Part shown: in pieces, positions 41,762 to 50,994 of the stretch
Layout of the letters: every line of letters starts with the position of its first letter
How positions within the stretch are numbered: position 1 is the first letter of the stretch
NCBI GenBank assembly: GCA_001725325.1
Contig: MEFY01000002.1
Location: forward strand, 1,677,559-1,741,558
Length of the DNA: 64,000 nucleotides
Direction: 5' to 3'
From: Leifsonia sp. SCN 70-46
Lineage (GTDB): Bacteria; Actinomycetota; Actinomycetes; Actinomycetales; Microbacteriaceae
Translations under genes and position numbers: made by a program
Notes under the pieces: model-generated
What the model was told of the DNA's origin: nothing
Databases searched by the model: none
Seen by the model: the letters and a program-made list of their open reading frames with translations, nothing else

Positions 41762-42814
41762 ATGGCCGTCGTCACCATCCGCCAGCTGCTCGACAGCGGC
41801 GTCCACTTCGGACACCAGACCCGCCGCTGGAACCCCAAGATGAAGCGCTTCATCCTGACCGAGCGCTCGGGCAGCCACATCATCGACCTGCAGCAGTCGC
41901 TCAAGCACATCGACGCGACCTACGACTACGTCAAGGAGACGGTCGCCCACGGCGGCACCATCCTCTTCGTCGGCACGAAGAAGCAGGCCCAGGGCTCGAT
42001 CGCGGAGCAGGCGCAGCGCGTCGGCCAGCCGTACGTCAACCAGCGCTGGCTCGGCGGACTCCTCACGAACTTCACCACGGTCTCCAAGCGCCTCGCGCGC
42101 ATGAAGGAGCTCGAGGAGGTCGACTTCGACGACACCGCGAAGAGCGGCTACACGAAGAAGGAGCTCCTCATCCAGAAGCGCGAGCTCACCAAGCTCCAGA
42201 AGAGCCTCGGTGGTATCCGCAACCTGACGAAGACCCCGTCGGCCCTGTGGGTCGTCGACACCAAGAAGGAGCACCTCGCGATCGACGAGGCGCACAAGCT
42301 CGGCATCCCCGTCATCGCGATCCTCGACACGAACTGCGACCCCGACGAGGTGCAGTACCCGATCCCGGGCAACGACGACGCGATCCGCTCCGTCGGCCTG
42401 CTGACCCGCATCATCGCGGATGCCGCTGCCGAGGGCCTCATCCAGCGCCACCAGAAGCCCGAGGACGGCGCCGAGGTCGAGCCGCTGGCCGCGTGGGAGG
42501 CGGAGCTGCTCGCAGCCTCCGAGACCCCCGCCACCGAGGCTGAGAAGATCGAGGCCGTCGACGGTGCTGTTGCCGGCGCCGGTGCCGACGCGAAGGCCAA
42601 GGTCGCCGAGGTCGTGGCCGCCGAGGTCCCCGTCGAGGAGAACGACGCGGACGCCGTCGTCGCCGAGCACGAGGCCGCCGCCGACGAGACCGTCGTCGCC
42701 GAGCACCACGTCGAGTCGGACGAGGCGACCGAGGCCAAGATCGAGGCCGAGGCGACCCCCGCCGAGAAGAAGCCCGCAGCCAAGGCTGCCCCCAAGAAGC
42801 CCGCCGCGAAGTAA
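41762..42814 (+). CDS. rpsB: 30S ribosomal protein uS2 with long tail
   Basis: Ribosomal protein of 350 residues. Residues 1-250 are typical uS2 ([73 protein letters not shown]). The final 90 or so are an Ala/Glu-rich extension ending with a basic Lys/Pro/Ala patch ([14 protein letters not shown]), not part of the universal fold. It is followed by tsf after 27 bases. Confidence 0.97.
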   Translation: MAVVTIRQLLDSGVHFGHQTRRWNPKMKRFILTERSGSHIIDLQQSLKHIDATYDYVKETVAHGGTILFVGTKKQAQGSIAEQAQRVGQPYVNQRWLGGLLTNFTTVSKRLARMKELEEVDFDDTAKSGYTKKELLIQKRELTKLQKSLGGIRNLTKTPSALWVVDTKKEHLAIDEAHKLGIPVIAILDTNCDPDEVQYPIPGNDDAIRSVGLLTRIIADAAAEGLIQRHQKPEDGAEVEPLAAWEAELLAASETPATEAEKIEAVDGAVAGAGADAKAKVAEVVAAEVPVEENDADAVVAEHEAAADETVVAEHHVESDEATEAKIEAEATPAEKKPAAKAAPKKPAAK

Positions 42815-42841
42815 TTCGCGCAACCAGTTAGGACACATCAC

Positions 42842-43669
42842 ATGGCTGACGTCAGTCTCGCTGACATCAAGGCGCTGCGCGAGAAGCTCGGCACCGGCAT
42901 GGTCGACACCAAGAACGCACTGGTCGAGGCCGAGGGCGACTTCGAGAAGGCCGTCGAGATCCTGCGTCTCAAGGGTGCGAAGGGCAACGCGAAGCGTGCC
43001 GACCGCTCCACGAGCGAGGGCCTCATCGCGGCCGTCGAGTCGGCGACCGCCACGACGATGATCGAGCTCGCGTGTGAGACCGACTTCGTCGCGAAGAGCG
43101 ACAAGTTCGTCGCGCTCGGCAACACGGTGCTCGCGGCCCTCGCGGACTCCGGCGCCGAGACCGTCGACGCCGCGCTCGCGGTCGAGGTCGGCGGCAAGAC
43201 CGTCGCGTCGATCATCGACGACGAGGCCGCCATCCTCGGCGAGAAGGTCGAGCTCCGCCGTGTCGTCCGCATCGCCGGCGACAAGTTCTCGATCTACCTG
43301 CACCGCACGAACAAGGACCTGCCCCCGCAGGTCGGCGTCGTGCTCGCCTTCCAGGGCGACGACGTCGAGACCGCTCGCAGCATCGCGCAGCACATCTCGT
43401 TCGCCGACCCGACGTACCTCTCGAAGGAGGACGTCCCGGCGTCCGAGGTCGAGAACGAGCGTCGCATCGTCGAGGAGATCAGCCGCGGCGAGGGCAAGCC
43501 CGAGGCCGCCCTCCCGAAGATCGTCGAGGGCCGCGTGGGCGCGTTCTTCAAGCAGGTCGCCCTGCTCGAGCAGGACTACGCGCGCGACAACAAGCTCACG
43601 ATCAGCAAGGTCGTCGCCGACGCCAAGCTCACCGTCACGGGCTTCGCCCGCTTCAAGGTCGGCGCCTAG
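42842..43669 (+). CDS. tsf: elongation factor Ts
   Basis: Guanine nucleotide exchange factor for EF-Tu, 275 residues. The N-terminal UBA-like domain has LREKLGTGMVDTKNALVEAEGDFEKAVEILR, followed by the signature ELACETDFVAKSDKF. The coiled-coil core and a short C-terminal module are present. It is co-transcribed with rpsB and ends at a strong hairpin. Confidence 0.98.
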   Translation: MADVSLADIKALREKLGTGMVDTKNALVEAEGDFEKAVEILRLKGAKGNAKRADRSTSEGLIAAVESATATTMIELACETDFVAKSDKFVALGNTVLAALADSGAETVDAALAVEVGGKTVASIIDDEAAILGEKVELRRVVRIAGDKFSIYLHRTNKDLPPQVGVVLAFQGDDVETARSIAQHISFADPTYLSKEDVPASEVENERRIVEEISRGEGKPEAALPKIVEGRVGAFFKQVALLEQDYARDNKLTISKVVADAKLTVTGFARFKVGA

Positions 43670-43682
43670 GCACCAGCACGCA

Positions 43683-43716
43683 CGATGGGCCCCGGGGTTC
43701 TCCCCGGGGCCCATCG
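43683..43716 (+). terminator. terminator hairpin after tsf
   Basis: A perfect 15-bp stem (CGATGGGCCCCGGGG and its complement) has a four-base loop TTCT. It has no T-run, as is common in actinobacteria. It starts 14 bases after the tsf stop. Confidence 0.85.
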
Positions 43717-43731
43717 GCGTTCCCGGCGCAC

Positions 43732-43803
43732 CGCATCCTCCCCGCATGTCGGCGAGGTGCGCGGAACTCTCCCCGCAGCTCGACGACGTGCGGGGAGGAT
43801 GCG
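43732..43803. repeat. 72-bp inverted-repeat element
   Basis: Arms 43732-43751 (CGCATCCTCCCCGCATGTCG) and 43784-43803 match at 19 of 20 positions, with a 32-base loop. It lies just after the tsf terminator and 68 bases before pyrH. The loop contains GGCGAGGTGCGC, which is 11 of 12 identical to a motif in the loop of the element at 24286 (opposite strand). Confidence 0.75.
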
Positions 43804-43870
43804 AAGGGGGACGGAGGATGCCCCGGCACGCCGTATCCTGTTACAGGTCGTACGCGAGAAGGGGCACCGA

Positions 43871-44581
43871 GTGACGGACAAGAAGAGGCGGGTTCTCCTC
43901 AAGCTCTCGGGTGAGGCGTTCGGCGGGGGATCCCTCGGCGTCAACCCCGACGTCGTCTCGGCCCTCGCCAAGGAGATCGCGGCGGCCGCGAACGATGTCG
44001 AGATCGCCATCGTGGTCGGCGGCGGCAACTTCTTCCGCGGCGCGGAGCTCAGCCAGCGCGGCATGGAGCGCGGCCGGGCCGACTACATGGGCATGCTCGG
44101 CACGGTCATGAACGCGCTCGCGCTGCAGGACTTCCTCGAGCAGGCCGGCGCGCAGGTGCGCGTGCAGTCGGCCATCGCCATGACCCAGGTGGCGGAGCCG
44201 TACATCCCGCTGCGCGCGGAGCGCCACCTCGAGAAGGGCCGCATCGTCATCTTCGGCGCGGGCGCGGGCCTTCCCTACTTCTCCACAGACACCGTGAGCG
44301 CCCAGCGCGCGCTCGAGATCGGGGCGCAGGTCGTGCTCGTCGCGAAGAACGGCGTCGACGGCGTCTACGACTCCGACCCGCGCACCAACCCCGACGCGAA
44401 GAAGATCGACGAGATCACCTACCAGGAGGCGCTCGTGCGGGGCCTCAAGGTCGTCGACTCTACGGCATTCAGCCTCTGCATGGACAACAAGATGCCCATG
44501 GTCGTGTTCGGCATGGAGCCCGCGGGCAACCTGACCAAGGCCATCCGCGGCGACCGCATCGGCACGCTCGTCAGCAATTGA
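43871..44581 (+). CDS. pyrH: UMP kinase
   Basis: Hexameric UMP kinase of 236 residues. Signatures: [72 protein letters not shown] and [20 protein letters not shown]. The GTG at 43871 matches the family start. TATCCT at 43833 may be a -10 box. Its stop overlaps the next start (TTGA). Confidence 0.97.
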   Translation: MTDKKRRVLLKLSGEAFGGGSLGVNPDVVSALAKEIAAAANDVEIAIVVGGGNFFRGAELSQRGMERGRADYMGMLGTVMNALALQDFLEQAGAQVRVQSAIAMTQVAEPYIPLRAERHLEKGRIVIFGAGAGLPYFSTDTVSAQRALEIGAQVVLVAKNGVDGVYDSDPRTNPDAKKIDEITYQEALVRGLKVVDSTAFSLCMDNKMPMVVFGMEPAGNLTKAIRGDRIGTLVSN

Positions 44582-45429
44582 GCCCGGCGGTCATCGCCCT
44601 CATCGCCCTGGGCGCGGTGACCCACGCGAGCTGGAACCTCTGGATCAAGCGCACGGGGGCGGGTGGGCCGCTCTTCGTGTGGCTCACGGCGGTCGTCGCC
44701 TCGGTGTGCGTGCTCCCGTTCGCGATCCTGCTGCACGGCGACATCCGCTGGAACGACCTCCTGCTCGCGGGCGGCGTGAGCGCCGTCCTGCACATCGCGT
44801 ACTTCCTCCTGCTGCAGCGCGGCTACCGCGCGGGCGACGTCTCGGTCGTCTACCCGCTCGCGCGCGGGTCGGGCCCGCTCATCACGGTCATCGTCGCCGT
44901 CGCGGTGCTGGGGGAGCGCCCGGGCCTCCAGGCGCTCGTCGGCGCGGGCGTCGTCATCGCGGGTGTCATGGTCATCGGCTTCGCGGGCGGGCGGCAGGGG
45001 ATGCGCGCCGCAGGGCCGGGCGTCGCGTACGGCCTGCTCACGGGCTGCACGATCGCGGCGTACACGCTGTGGGACGCGCACGCCGTCACGACGCTCGCGG
45101 TCGCGCCCGTGGTCCTGAGCCTCGGGAGCACGGTCGGCCAGGCGGTGCTGCTCGCACCCGCGGCGATCGCGCGGCCCGCGCGCCTGCGCGAGATGGTGAG
45201 GATGCACTGGCGCGACGCCCTCGTCGTCGGCATCCTCTCGCCCCTCTCGTACATCTCGATCCTGTTCGCCATGACGATGGCGCCCGTCTCGGTGGTCGCG
45301 CCGGGCCGCGAGGTGAGCGTCGTGCTCGTGGGGCTCGCGGGGTGGTTGCTGTTCCGGGAGCCGCATCCCGTGCAAAGACTCCTGGGCGCGGGCACGGTGC
45401 TTGTCGGCGTGGCCCTGTTAGCCCTCTAA
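44578..45429 (+). CDS. EamA/DMT-family transporter
   Basis: Membrane protein of 283 residues with about nine to ten helices. [19 protein letters not shown] and [33 protein letters not shown] are typical of the DMT superfamily. It is coupled to pyrH by a TTGA overlap and inserted between pyrH and frr, normally adjacent. The TTG start is inferred from the overlap. The substrate is unknown. Confidence 0.85.
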   Translation: MSPAVIALIALGAVTHASWNLWIKRTGAGGPLFVWLTAVVASVCVLPFAILLHGDIRWNDLLLAGGVSAVLHIAYFLLLQRGYRAGDVSVVYPLARGSGPLITVIVAVAVLGERPGLQALVGAGVVIAGVMVIGFAGGRQGMRAAGPGVAYGLLTGCTIAAYTLWDAHAVTTLAVAPVVLSLGSTVGQAVLLAPAAIARPARLREMVRMHWRDALVVGILSPLSYISILFAMTMAPVSVVAPGREVSVVLVGLAGWLLFREPHPVQRLLGAGTVLVGVALLAL

Positions 45430-45432
45430 ACT
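45427..45432 (+). promoter_or_regulatory. -10 box TAAACT for frr
   Basis: TAAACT begins with the TAA stop of the transporter gene and ends 7 bases before the frr ATG (45440). Confidence 0.45.
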
Positions 45433-45439
45433 CGACTAC

Positions 45440-45991
45440 ATGATCAGCGATGTGCTTGCCGAGGCCAAAGACAAGATGAACAAGGCCGTGGAGTCGGCGA
45501 AGGACGATTTCGCGACGGTGCGTACGGGCCGGGCCAACCCCGCCCTCTTCCAGAAGGTGCTCGTGGACTACTACGGCACGCCGACCCCGCTGGGCCAGCT
45601 CGCCAGCATGGTCAACCAGGAGGCCCGCACCCTGCTCATCACGCCCTTCGACAAGAGCGCGCTCAAGGACATCGAGAAGGCCATCGTCGGCGCCTCGAAC
45701 CTGGGTGCGAGCGTCGGCAACGACGGCAACGTCATCCGGGCCACCCTGCCGGAGCTCAACGAGGAGCGCCGCCGCGAGTTCGTGAAGATCGTGCGCGACA
45801 AGGCCGAGCAGGCCCGCGTCGCCCTCCGCAACGTGCGCCGCAAGGCCAAGGACGACCTCGACGGCCTCAAGGAGGTCGGCGAGGACGAGATCGCCCGCGC
45901 CGAGAAGGAGCTCGACGCCGCGACCAAGAGCCACGTCGACGCGATCGACGACGCCCTCAAGAAAAAGGAAGCCGAGCTGCTCGAGGTCTGA
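45440..45991 (+). CDS. frr: ribosome recycling factor
   Basis: Post-termination recycling factor of 183 residues. Canonical motifs: [46 protein letters not shown] and [31 protein letters not shown]. Its last base overlaps the cdsA ATG (TGATG). Confidence 0.98.
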   Translation: MISDVLAEAKDKMNKAVESAKDDFATVRTGRANPALFQKVLVDYYGTPTPLGQLASMVNQEARTLLITPFDKSALKDIEKAIVGASNLGASVGNDGNVIRATLPELNEERRREFVKIVRDKAEQARVALRNVRRKAKDDLDGLKEVGEDEIARAEKELDAATKSHVDAIDDALKKKEAELLEV

Positions 45992-46869
45992 TGGCATCAG
46001 ACTTCGAAGCCCAGGCCCGCGCGGCGAACGAGAAGATCAACGCGCGCACCGGGCGACCCCTCCTCCGCGCGATCGGCGTCGGGCTGCTGCTCGGCGGGTC
46101 GCTGCTCGTCAGCCTGCTCATCCTCAAAGAGCTCTACATGGTGTTCGCGGGCGCGCTCGTCGCGTTCCTCGCCTACGAGCTCGCGACGGCGCTGCGCAGC
46201 GCCGGACGCGACGTCCCGCGCATCCCGACCGTCGTCGCGGCCGTGGCCGTCGTCCCGGCGACGTTCTACTGGCTCGACGAGGGCCACTGGTGGGTGACGC
46301 TCGGCGGCATCGCGGTCATCTCCCTGTGGCGGCTCGTCGAGCAGCTCGTGCGGCCGAGCGCGCGGGCATCCTCGCGCGACCTCCTGCTCGACTTCGGCGC
46401 GGGCGCGCTCATCATGATCTACATCGCCTTCATGGCGGGCTTCACCGTGCTCCTCACGGCGCAGGAGGGCGGCCAGTGGTGGACGCTCGCGTTCCTCATC
46501 GTGGTCGTCGCGGTCGACACGGGCGCCTACGCGAGCGGCCTCGCGTTCGGCAAGCACCTCATGGCGCCGGCGATCAGCCCCAAGAAGACCTGGGAGGGCT
46601 TCGCGGGCTCCGTGGCGGCGGCCCTCATCGCGGGCGTCCTGCTCGCCCTCTTCATGCTGCAGCAGCCGTGGTGGGTCGGCGTCATCCTCGCGCTCGCGAT
46701 GGTGCTCACGGCCACGTCGGGAGACCTCGCCGAGTCGCTCATCAAGCGCGACCTCGGGATCAAGGACATCAGCTCGTTCCTGCCAGGGCACGGCGGCTTC
46801 CTCGACCGCCTGGACTCGGCCCTGCTCTCCGGCGCGGTGGCCTATGCGCTGTTTCTCATCTTCACGTAA
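45991..46869 (+). CDS. cdsA: phosphatidate cytidylyltransferase
   Basis: Membrane enzyme of 292 residues making CDP-diacylglycerol for phospholipid synthesis. About eight helices. The family signature near the C-terminus reads SGDLAESLIKRDLGIKDISSFLPGHGGFLDRLDS, with the conserved KRD, KD, PGHGG and DRxDS. The N-terminal 25 residues are polar. It is coupled to frr, the usual order. Confidence 0.96.
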   Translation: MASDFEAQARAANEKINARTGRPLLRAIGVGLLLGGSLLVSLLILKELYMVFAGALVAFLAYELATALRSAGRDVPRIPTVVAAVAVVPATFYWLDEGHWWVTLGGIAVISLWRLVEQLVRPSARASSRDLLLDFGAGALIMIYIAFMAGFTVLLTAQEGGQWWTLAFLIVVVAVDTGAYASGLAFGKHLMAPAISPKKTWEGFAGSVAAALIAGVLLALFMLQQPWWVGVILALAMVLTATSGDLAESLIKRDLGIKDISSFLPGHGGFLDRLDSALLSGAVAYALFLIFT

Positions 46870-46884
46870 GGCACAATTGACGTC

Positions 46885-47436
46885 GTGAGCACAACTTTCC
46901 CGCGCAGCCGCAAGTCCAAGCCGGGCTACGACGTCGACCAGGTCGAGGACTTCCTCGAGGAGGCCAGGCGCGCCTACACGGCGGAGCCGGGGCGTCCGTC
47001 GGTGCTCAATGCGGAGAGCATCCGCACCATGGCTTTCACGATGCAGCGCGGCGGCTACTCGACGTCGCACGTCGACGCGGCGCTCGAGCGCCTCGAGGAT
47101 GCCTTCGCCGCACGTGAGCGCGAGCGCGCGTTCGCCGAGACCGGCGACGCGGCCTGGTACGCCAAGGCCCGCAGCTCGGCGCAGTCGATCCTCGACCGCC
47201 TCGCGCGCGAGCCCGGCAAGCGCTTCTCGCGCACGGGACCGTTCACGCTCGGCTACCACCCCAAGGATGTCGACGCGTTCGCCGACCGCCTCGTCGGGTA
47301 CTTCCAGCACGGCAAGCCCATGAGCGTCGACCAGGTGCGCACCGTCGTGTTCCGCGGCTCGCGCCGGGGCTACAACGAGATGCAGGTCGACCTCCTGCTC
47401 GACGCCGTCATCGACGTCATGCTCGCGGTGCGCTGA
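46885..47436 (+). CDS. DivIVA-domain-containing protein
   Basis: Protein of 183 residues with two DivIVA-like motifs: a first FPRSRKSKPGYDVDQVEDFLEEARRAY at the N-terminus and a second FTLGYHPKDVDAFADRLVGYF near 120, each followed by a segment ending RGGYSTSHVDAALERLEDA or SRRGYNEMQVDLLLDAV. The internal duplication suggests two copies of a short actinobacterial domain. A role in polar growth or division is possible. The start is GTG. Confidence 0.82.
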   Translation: MSTTFPRSRKSKPGYDVDQVEDFLEEARRAYTAEPGRPSVLNAESIRTMAFTMQRGGYSTSHVDAALERLEDAFAARERERAFAETGDAAWYAKARSSAQSILDRLAREPGKRFSRTGPFTLGYHPKDVDAFADRLVGYFQHGKPMSVDQVRTVVFRGSRRGYNEMQVDLLLDAVIDVMLAVR

Positions 47437-47468
47437 CCGGCCTCACAGCCTTTTCCGCCCCCGTCGGC

Positions 47469-47474
47469 TAAAAT
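47469..47474 (+). promoter_or_regulatory. -10 box TAAAAT
   Basis: TAAAAT ends 9 bases before the GTG at 47484. It is the strongest -10 match in the region and follows a short C/T-rich tract. Confidence 0.5.
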
Positions 47475-47483
47475 CGGGGGATT

Positions 47484-48107
47484 GTGGGGACGAACACGCG
47501 CGCCGGAGAGATCCGCGCCATGCGCAGGAGCGCGGGCGGGGACGTCTCGGGGCGCCACCGCCGGGCGTCGTGGTCGCTGCCCGTCTTCGCGTCGTTCGTG
47601 ACGTTCGCGTTCCTCGCGGTCTCGGTCACCCCGCCGCTCGGCTCGCCCGCGTACGCGTACGCCCCCGGCCAGACGAAGGAGGGCCAGACCCTCGCGGTCG
47701 ACGGCGCCTACGAGAACGCGGCGGGCCGCGACGGCTTCACCGTGACCGAGCAGGTGGTCGTGCCGGCGGCATCCGCGGGCGCCCCGGCCGCAGGCACGCC
47801 CGACCCCGGCTCGGCGCAGGCCATCGCCTACTCGATGCTGCAGTCCATGGGGCTGGGCGACAGCGAGTACAACTGCCTCGTCGCCCTGTGGGACCGCGAG
47901 TCGCACTGGAACGTGTACGCCTACAACGCGTCGAGCGGCGCGTACGGCATCCCGCAGGCGCTGCCCGGCGAGAAGATGGCGGCGGTCGCCTCCGACTGGG
48001 CGACGAACGCCGCGACGCAGATCACGTGGGGGCTCAGCTACATCAGCGGCCGCTACGACACCCCGTGCGGCGCGTGGGCGCACTCGGAGGAGAAGGGCTG
48101 GTACTAG
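47484..48107 (+). CDS. secreted lysozyme-like/transglycosylase-fold protein
   Basis: Exported protein of 207 residues. A hydrophobic segment near 30-55 (SLPVFASFVTFAFLAVSVTPPLG) probably acts as a signal or anchor. The C-terminal domain of 90 residues reads YNCLVALWDRESHWNVYAYNASSGAYGIPQALPG, the glutamate-centred motif of transglycosylase-like cell-wall enzymes, with YISGRYDTPCGAWAHSEEKGWY at the end. The target is probably peptidoglycan. GTG start. Confidence 0.83.
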   Translation: MGTNTRAGEIRAMRRSAGGDVSGRHRRASWSLPVFASFVTFAFLAVSVTPPLGSPAYAYAPGQTKEGQTLAVDGAYENAAGRDGFTVTEQVVVPAASAGAPAAGTPDPGSAQAIAYSMLQSMGLGDSEYNCLVALWDRESHWNVYAYNASSGAYGIPQALPGEKMAAVASDWATNAATQITWGLSYISGRYDTPCGAWAHSEEKGWY

Positions 48108-48118
48108 CCCCTCGCCGG

Positions 48119-48124
48119 TAGGCT
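48119..48124 (+). promoter_or_regulatory. -10 box TAGGCT, leaderless spacing
   Basis: TAGGCT is followed by six bases (TCCGCC) and the ATG at 48131. Confidence 0.5.
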
Positions 48125-48130
48125 TCCGCC

Positions 48131-49900
48131 ATGGATGATTCTGTCGGCGATGTCATCCGGATCTCGCTGCTCGGCGTCCTGGCCCTCGTCACGATCGTGG
48201 CCGCCGGCGCCTTCAGCAAGAAGCTCGGGGTCGCCGCCCCGCTCATCCTCATCGTCGTGGGAGTGGGGTTCAGCTTCATCCCGGGCGCTCCCGTCGTGGT
48301 GCCGCACGAGGTGATCCTGCTCGGGCTGCTGCCGCCCATCCTGTACTCCGCGGCGCTCACGGTGCCCGTCATCGACTTCCGCCGCAACCTCACGAGCATC
48401 TCGCTCCTGAGCGTCGCGCTCGTCATCGTCACGGCAGGCATCACGGGGTTCATCCTCTACCTGCTGTTCCCGCAGCTCTCGCTCGCCGCCGGCATCGCGA
48501 TCGGCGCCGTCATCAGCCCCACGGATGCGGTCGCCGCGACCGCCCTCGGAAAGAGGCTGGGGCTGCCGCCGCGGCTCGTGACGATCCTCGAGGGCGAGGG
48601 ACTCGTCAACGACGCGACGGCCCTCGTGCTGCTGCGCTCCGCCGTCGCGGCGACCGCCGCCTCCGTCGCGTTCTGGGATGTCGTGGGCGACTTCGTCTTC
48701 GCCGCGGCCGTCGCCCTCGCGATCGGCCTCGTCGTGGGCTGGGTGACGGTGCTCGTGCGCTCGCGGCTGCGCGACTCGGTGCTCGACACGGCGATCTCGT
48801 TCGCGGTGCCGTTCATCGCGTTCCTGCCCGCCGAGTTCGTCGGCGCGAGCGGCGTGCTCGCCGTGGTCGTCGCGGGGCTCTACTCGGGGCACGCGAGCGC
48901 CAAGAAGTTCTCCGCGCAGTCGCGCATCTCCGAGCGCCTCAACTGGCGCACCCTGCAGTTCGTGCTCGAGAACGGGGTGTTCCTGCTCATGGGCATCCAG
49001 TTCACCTCGCTCATCACGGGCGTGCAGGAGGACGACCTGAGCGCGACCACCGCGATCTGGGTGGGCCTGCTCATGACCCTGGTCGTGCTGGTCGTGCGGT
49101 TCGCGTTCCTCGTGCCCCTGCTCGTGCTGCTGCGCCGCCAGGTGGCGGCGACGGCCCGCCAGACCGAGCGCTGGGGCAAGGCGGTCGAGAGGATGCGCGC
49201 ACGCATCGACGGCGACGAGCGCCTCGCGGGCAATGCGCGCGTGCAGCGCCGCAGCGACCGCGTGGAGAAGAACCTCAAGCGCCGCCAGGCAGATGCGGCC
49301 CAGCTCAAGGCGCAGGGGCTCGGCTGGCGCGGAGGCCTCGTGCTCGGCTGGTCGGGCATGCGCGGCGTCGTCACACTCGCGGCAGCCCAGTCGCTGCCCG
49401 AGGGCACGCCCTACCGCGCGCAGCTCGTGCTCATCGCCTTCACGGTCGCGGTCGTCACGCTGCTCGTGCAGGGCGGCACGCTGCCGTGGCTCATCAGGCT
49501 CACGGGCATCCGGGGGACCGACCGGGCGGCCGACCGCCGCGAGTTCGCGACGCTCCTCGACGAGATCAGCGCCGCGGGCATCGCCGTGCTCGACAACCCC
49601 GATTTCCGGCTGCCCGACGGCGAGAAGGTCGACGAGGAGGTGGTCGAGCGCGTGCGGCACGACACGCTGCAGAGCGTGCGCTCCGCGCGCGAGCGCGCCG
49701 AGCACGGCGCGGGGGAGAAGGAGCTCGCGAACTCCCCGCAGCGGCAGTACCGCGAGCTGCGGCGCGAGGTGCTGCAGGCGGAGCGCGACGCCCTGCTCGA
49801 GGCCCGTTCCGAGGGGTCGTACCCGTCGCGCATCCTCATCCGCGCACAGGCCATGATCGACATGGAGGAGACGCGGCTCGAGGCTATGGACAACTCGTAA
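48131..49900 (+). CDS. Na+/H+ antiporter, CPA1 (NhaP/NhaG) family
   Basis: Membrane antiporter of 589 residues. About twelve helices occupy residues 10-420, including ISPTDAVAATALGKRLGLPPRLVTILEGEGLVNDATALVLLR in segments, the ion-binding helix motif (ND of LVNDATAL). The helix QSLPEGTPYRAQL follows a long cytoplasmic basic insert (about 340-400, RRQVAATARQTERWGKAVERMRARIDG). A C-terminal cytosolic tail of about 130 charged residues may be regulatory. It probably exports Na+ or K+ for pH homeostasis. Confidence 0.92.
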   Translation: MDDSVGDVIRISLLGVLALVTIVAAGAFSKKLGVAAPLILIVVGVGFSFIPGAPVVVPHEVILLGLLPPILYSAALTVPVIDFRRNLTSISLLSVALVIVTAGITGFILYLLFPQLSLAAGIAIGAVISPTDAVAATALGKRLGLPPRLVTILEGEGLVNDATALVLLRSAVAATAASVAFWDVVGDFVFAAAVALAIGLVVGWVTVLVRSRLRDSVLDTAISFAVPFIAFLPAEFVGASGVLAVVVAGLYSGHASAKKFSAQSRISERLNWRTLQFVLENGVFLLMGIQFTSLITGVQEDDLSATTAIWVGLLMTLVVLVVRFAFLVPLLVLLRRQVAATARQTERWGKAVERMRARIDGDERLAGNARVQRRSDRVEKNLKRRQADAAQLKAQGLGWRGGLVLGWSGMRGVVTLAAAQSLPEGTPYRAQLVLIAFTVAVVTLLVQGGTLPWLIRLTGIRGTDRAADRREFATLLDEISAAGIAVLDNPDFRLPDGEKVDEEVVERVRHDTLQSVRSARERAEHGAGEKELANSPQRQYRELRREVLQAERDALLEARSEGSYPSRILIRAQAMIDMEETRLEAMDNS

Positions 49901-49903
49901 GCT
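49898..49903 (+). promoter_or_regulatory. -10 box TAAGCT
   Basis: TAAGCT starts with the antiporter stop codon and is followed by six bases (GGAGGC) and the ATG at 49910. GGAGG directly abuts the start, too close for a normal ribosome site. Confidence 0.45.
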
Positions 49904-49909
49904 GGAGGC

Positions 49910-50209
49910 ATGCCCCGTTCGAACCGCCCGCGCGACCGCCGCGGCAAGGCAGACGACGAGGAGTTCGACGTCACGCGCGTGCTCATGGGCACGAAGACCA
50001 CGGTGTCGAAGCGCGACGGGCTCTGGAACGTGCAGCCCCTCACCGCGGCCAACGCCGTGAAGGCCTACATCTGCCCGGGCTGCGGCCTCGAGATCGAGCC
50101 GGGCATCGCCCACACCGTCACGTGGCGCGCCGACGGCATCATGGGCGAGGCCGACGACCTCGCCGCGCGCCGCCACTGGCACCTGCACTGCTGGAAGATC
50201 AAGCCATGA
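49910..50209 (+). CDS. small conserved actinobacterial zinc-site-like protein
   Basis: Protein of 99 residues with a basic N-terminus (PRSNRPRDRRGKADDEEFDVTRV) and a candidate metal site: CPGCG near 55, H in GIAHTVTW, and HWHLHCW near the end. Relatives are sometimes labelled ATP/GTP-binding protein, but I see no P-loop. It is coupled by ATGA to the hydrolase that follows. Function unknown. Confidence 0.75.
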   Translation: MPRSNRPRDRRGKADDEEFDVTRVLMGTKTTVSKRDGLWNVQPLTAANAVKAYICPGCGLEIEPGIAHTVTWRADGIMGEADDLAARRHWHLHCWKIKP

Positions 50210-50916
50210 CCGAGCCCATCAAGAGCGGCACCGAGCTGCCGGCGATCCGCGAGGATGTCGACCTCCGCACGTCCGACGGCCTCACCCTCGTGGGCGAGCT
50301 GGCGCTGCCGGAGTCGGGCGCCCCCGCGGCGACGATCATCGCCCTGCACCCGCTGCCGACGCACGGCGGCTTCATGGACTCGCACATCATCCGCAAGGCG
50401 TCCGCGCGGCTGCCCGCCCTCGCCGACCTCGCGGTGCTGCGCTTCAACTTCCGCGGCGTGACGTCGCCGCGCGGCACGTCCGAGGGCTTCTTCGGCGACG
50501 GCGTCGACGAGCGGCACGACCTGCAGGCGGCGATGGACCTCGTCGCCGCGCGCGGGCTGCCGCATCCGTGGCTCGTGGGCTGGTCGTTCGGCACGGAGGT
50601 CGCCCTCAAGTGGGGCCTCGAGCAGCCCGTGGAGGGCGCGATCCTGCTCTCCCCGCCGCTGCGCCGCACCACCGACGCCGAGCTCGCGCGCTGGGCCGGC
50701 AGCGGCAAGCGCCTCGTCGCGGTCGTGCCGGAGCTCGACGACTTCCTCCGGCCGCCCGAGGCATCGGCGCGCTTCGCGGTCGTGCCCGAGACGGAGTTCG
50801 TCGCGGTGAAGGGCGGGCGCCACCTGTGGGTGGGGGAGGCGCAGACCTACCGCGTGCTGAGCGAGATCGTCGCGCGCCTCAACCCCGCGGCGCTGCCGCT
50901 GCCGACGGAGTACTGA
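50206..50916 (+). CDS. alpha/beta hydrolase
   Basis: Hydrolase-fold protein of 236 residues. The nucleophile elbow is GWSFGTEVALK with Ser127, an oxyanion segment lies in ALHPLPTHGG, and the catalytic histidine is likely in VKGGRHLWVGE near 205. An aspartate in VPELDDFLRP completes a probable triad. It resembles the KANL/dienelactone-like subgroup of small serine hydrolases. The substrate is unknown. The start overlaps the previous stop. Confidence 0.87.
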   Translation: MTEPIKSGTELPAIREDVDLRTSDGLTLVGELALPESGAPAATIIALHPLPTHGGFMDSHIIRKASARLPALADLAVLRFNFRGVTSPRGTSEGFFGDGVDERHDLQAAMDLVAARGLPHPWLVGWSFGTEVALKWGLEQPVEGAILLSPPLRRTTDAELARWAGSGKRLVAVVPELDDFLRPPEASARFAVVPETEFVAVKGGRHLWVGEAQTYRVLSEIVARLNPAALPLPTEY

Positions 50917-50994
50917 GCGGGCCCTCCGCGGCGCCCGTTCCGTGTGCGCCCTGCTCCAGCCGATCGACGCTCGGACCCTCGCGCCTTGGCCAAC

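Noticed and set aside
43683-43716. Palindrome after tsf as another REP-like element
   Set aside because: It has a short four-base loop, sits right after the stop codon and is best explained as a terminator.
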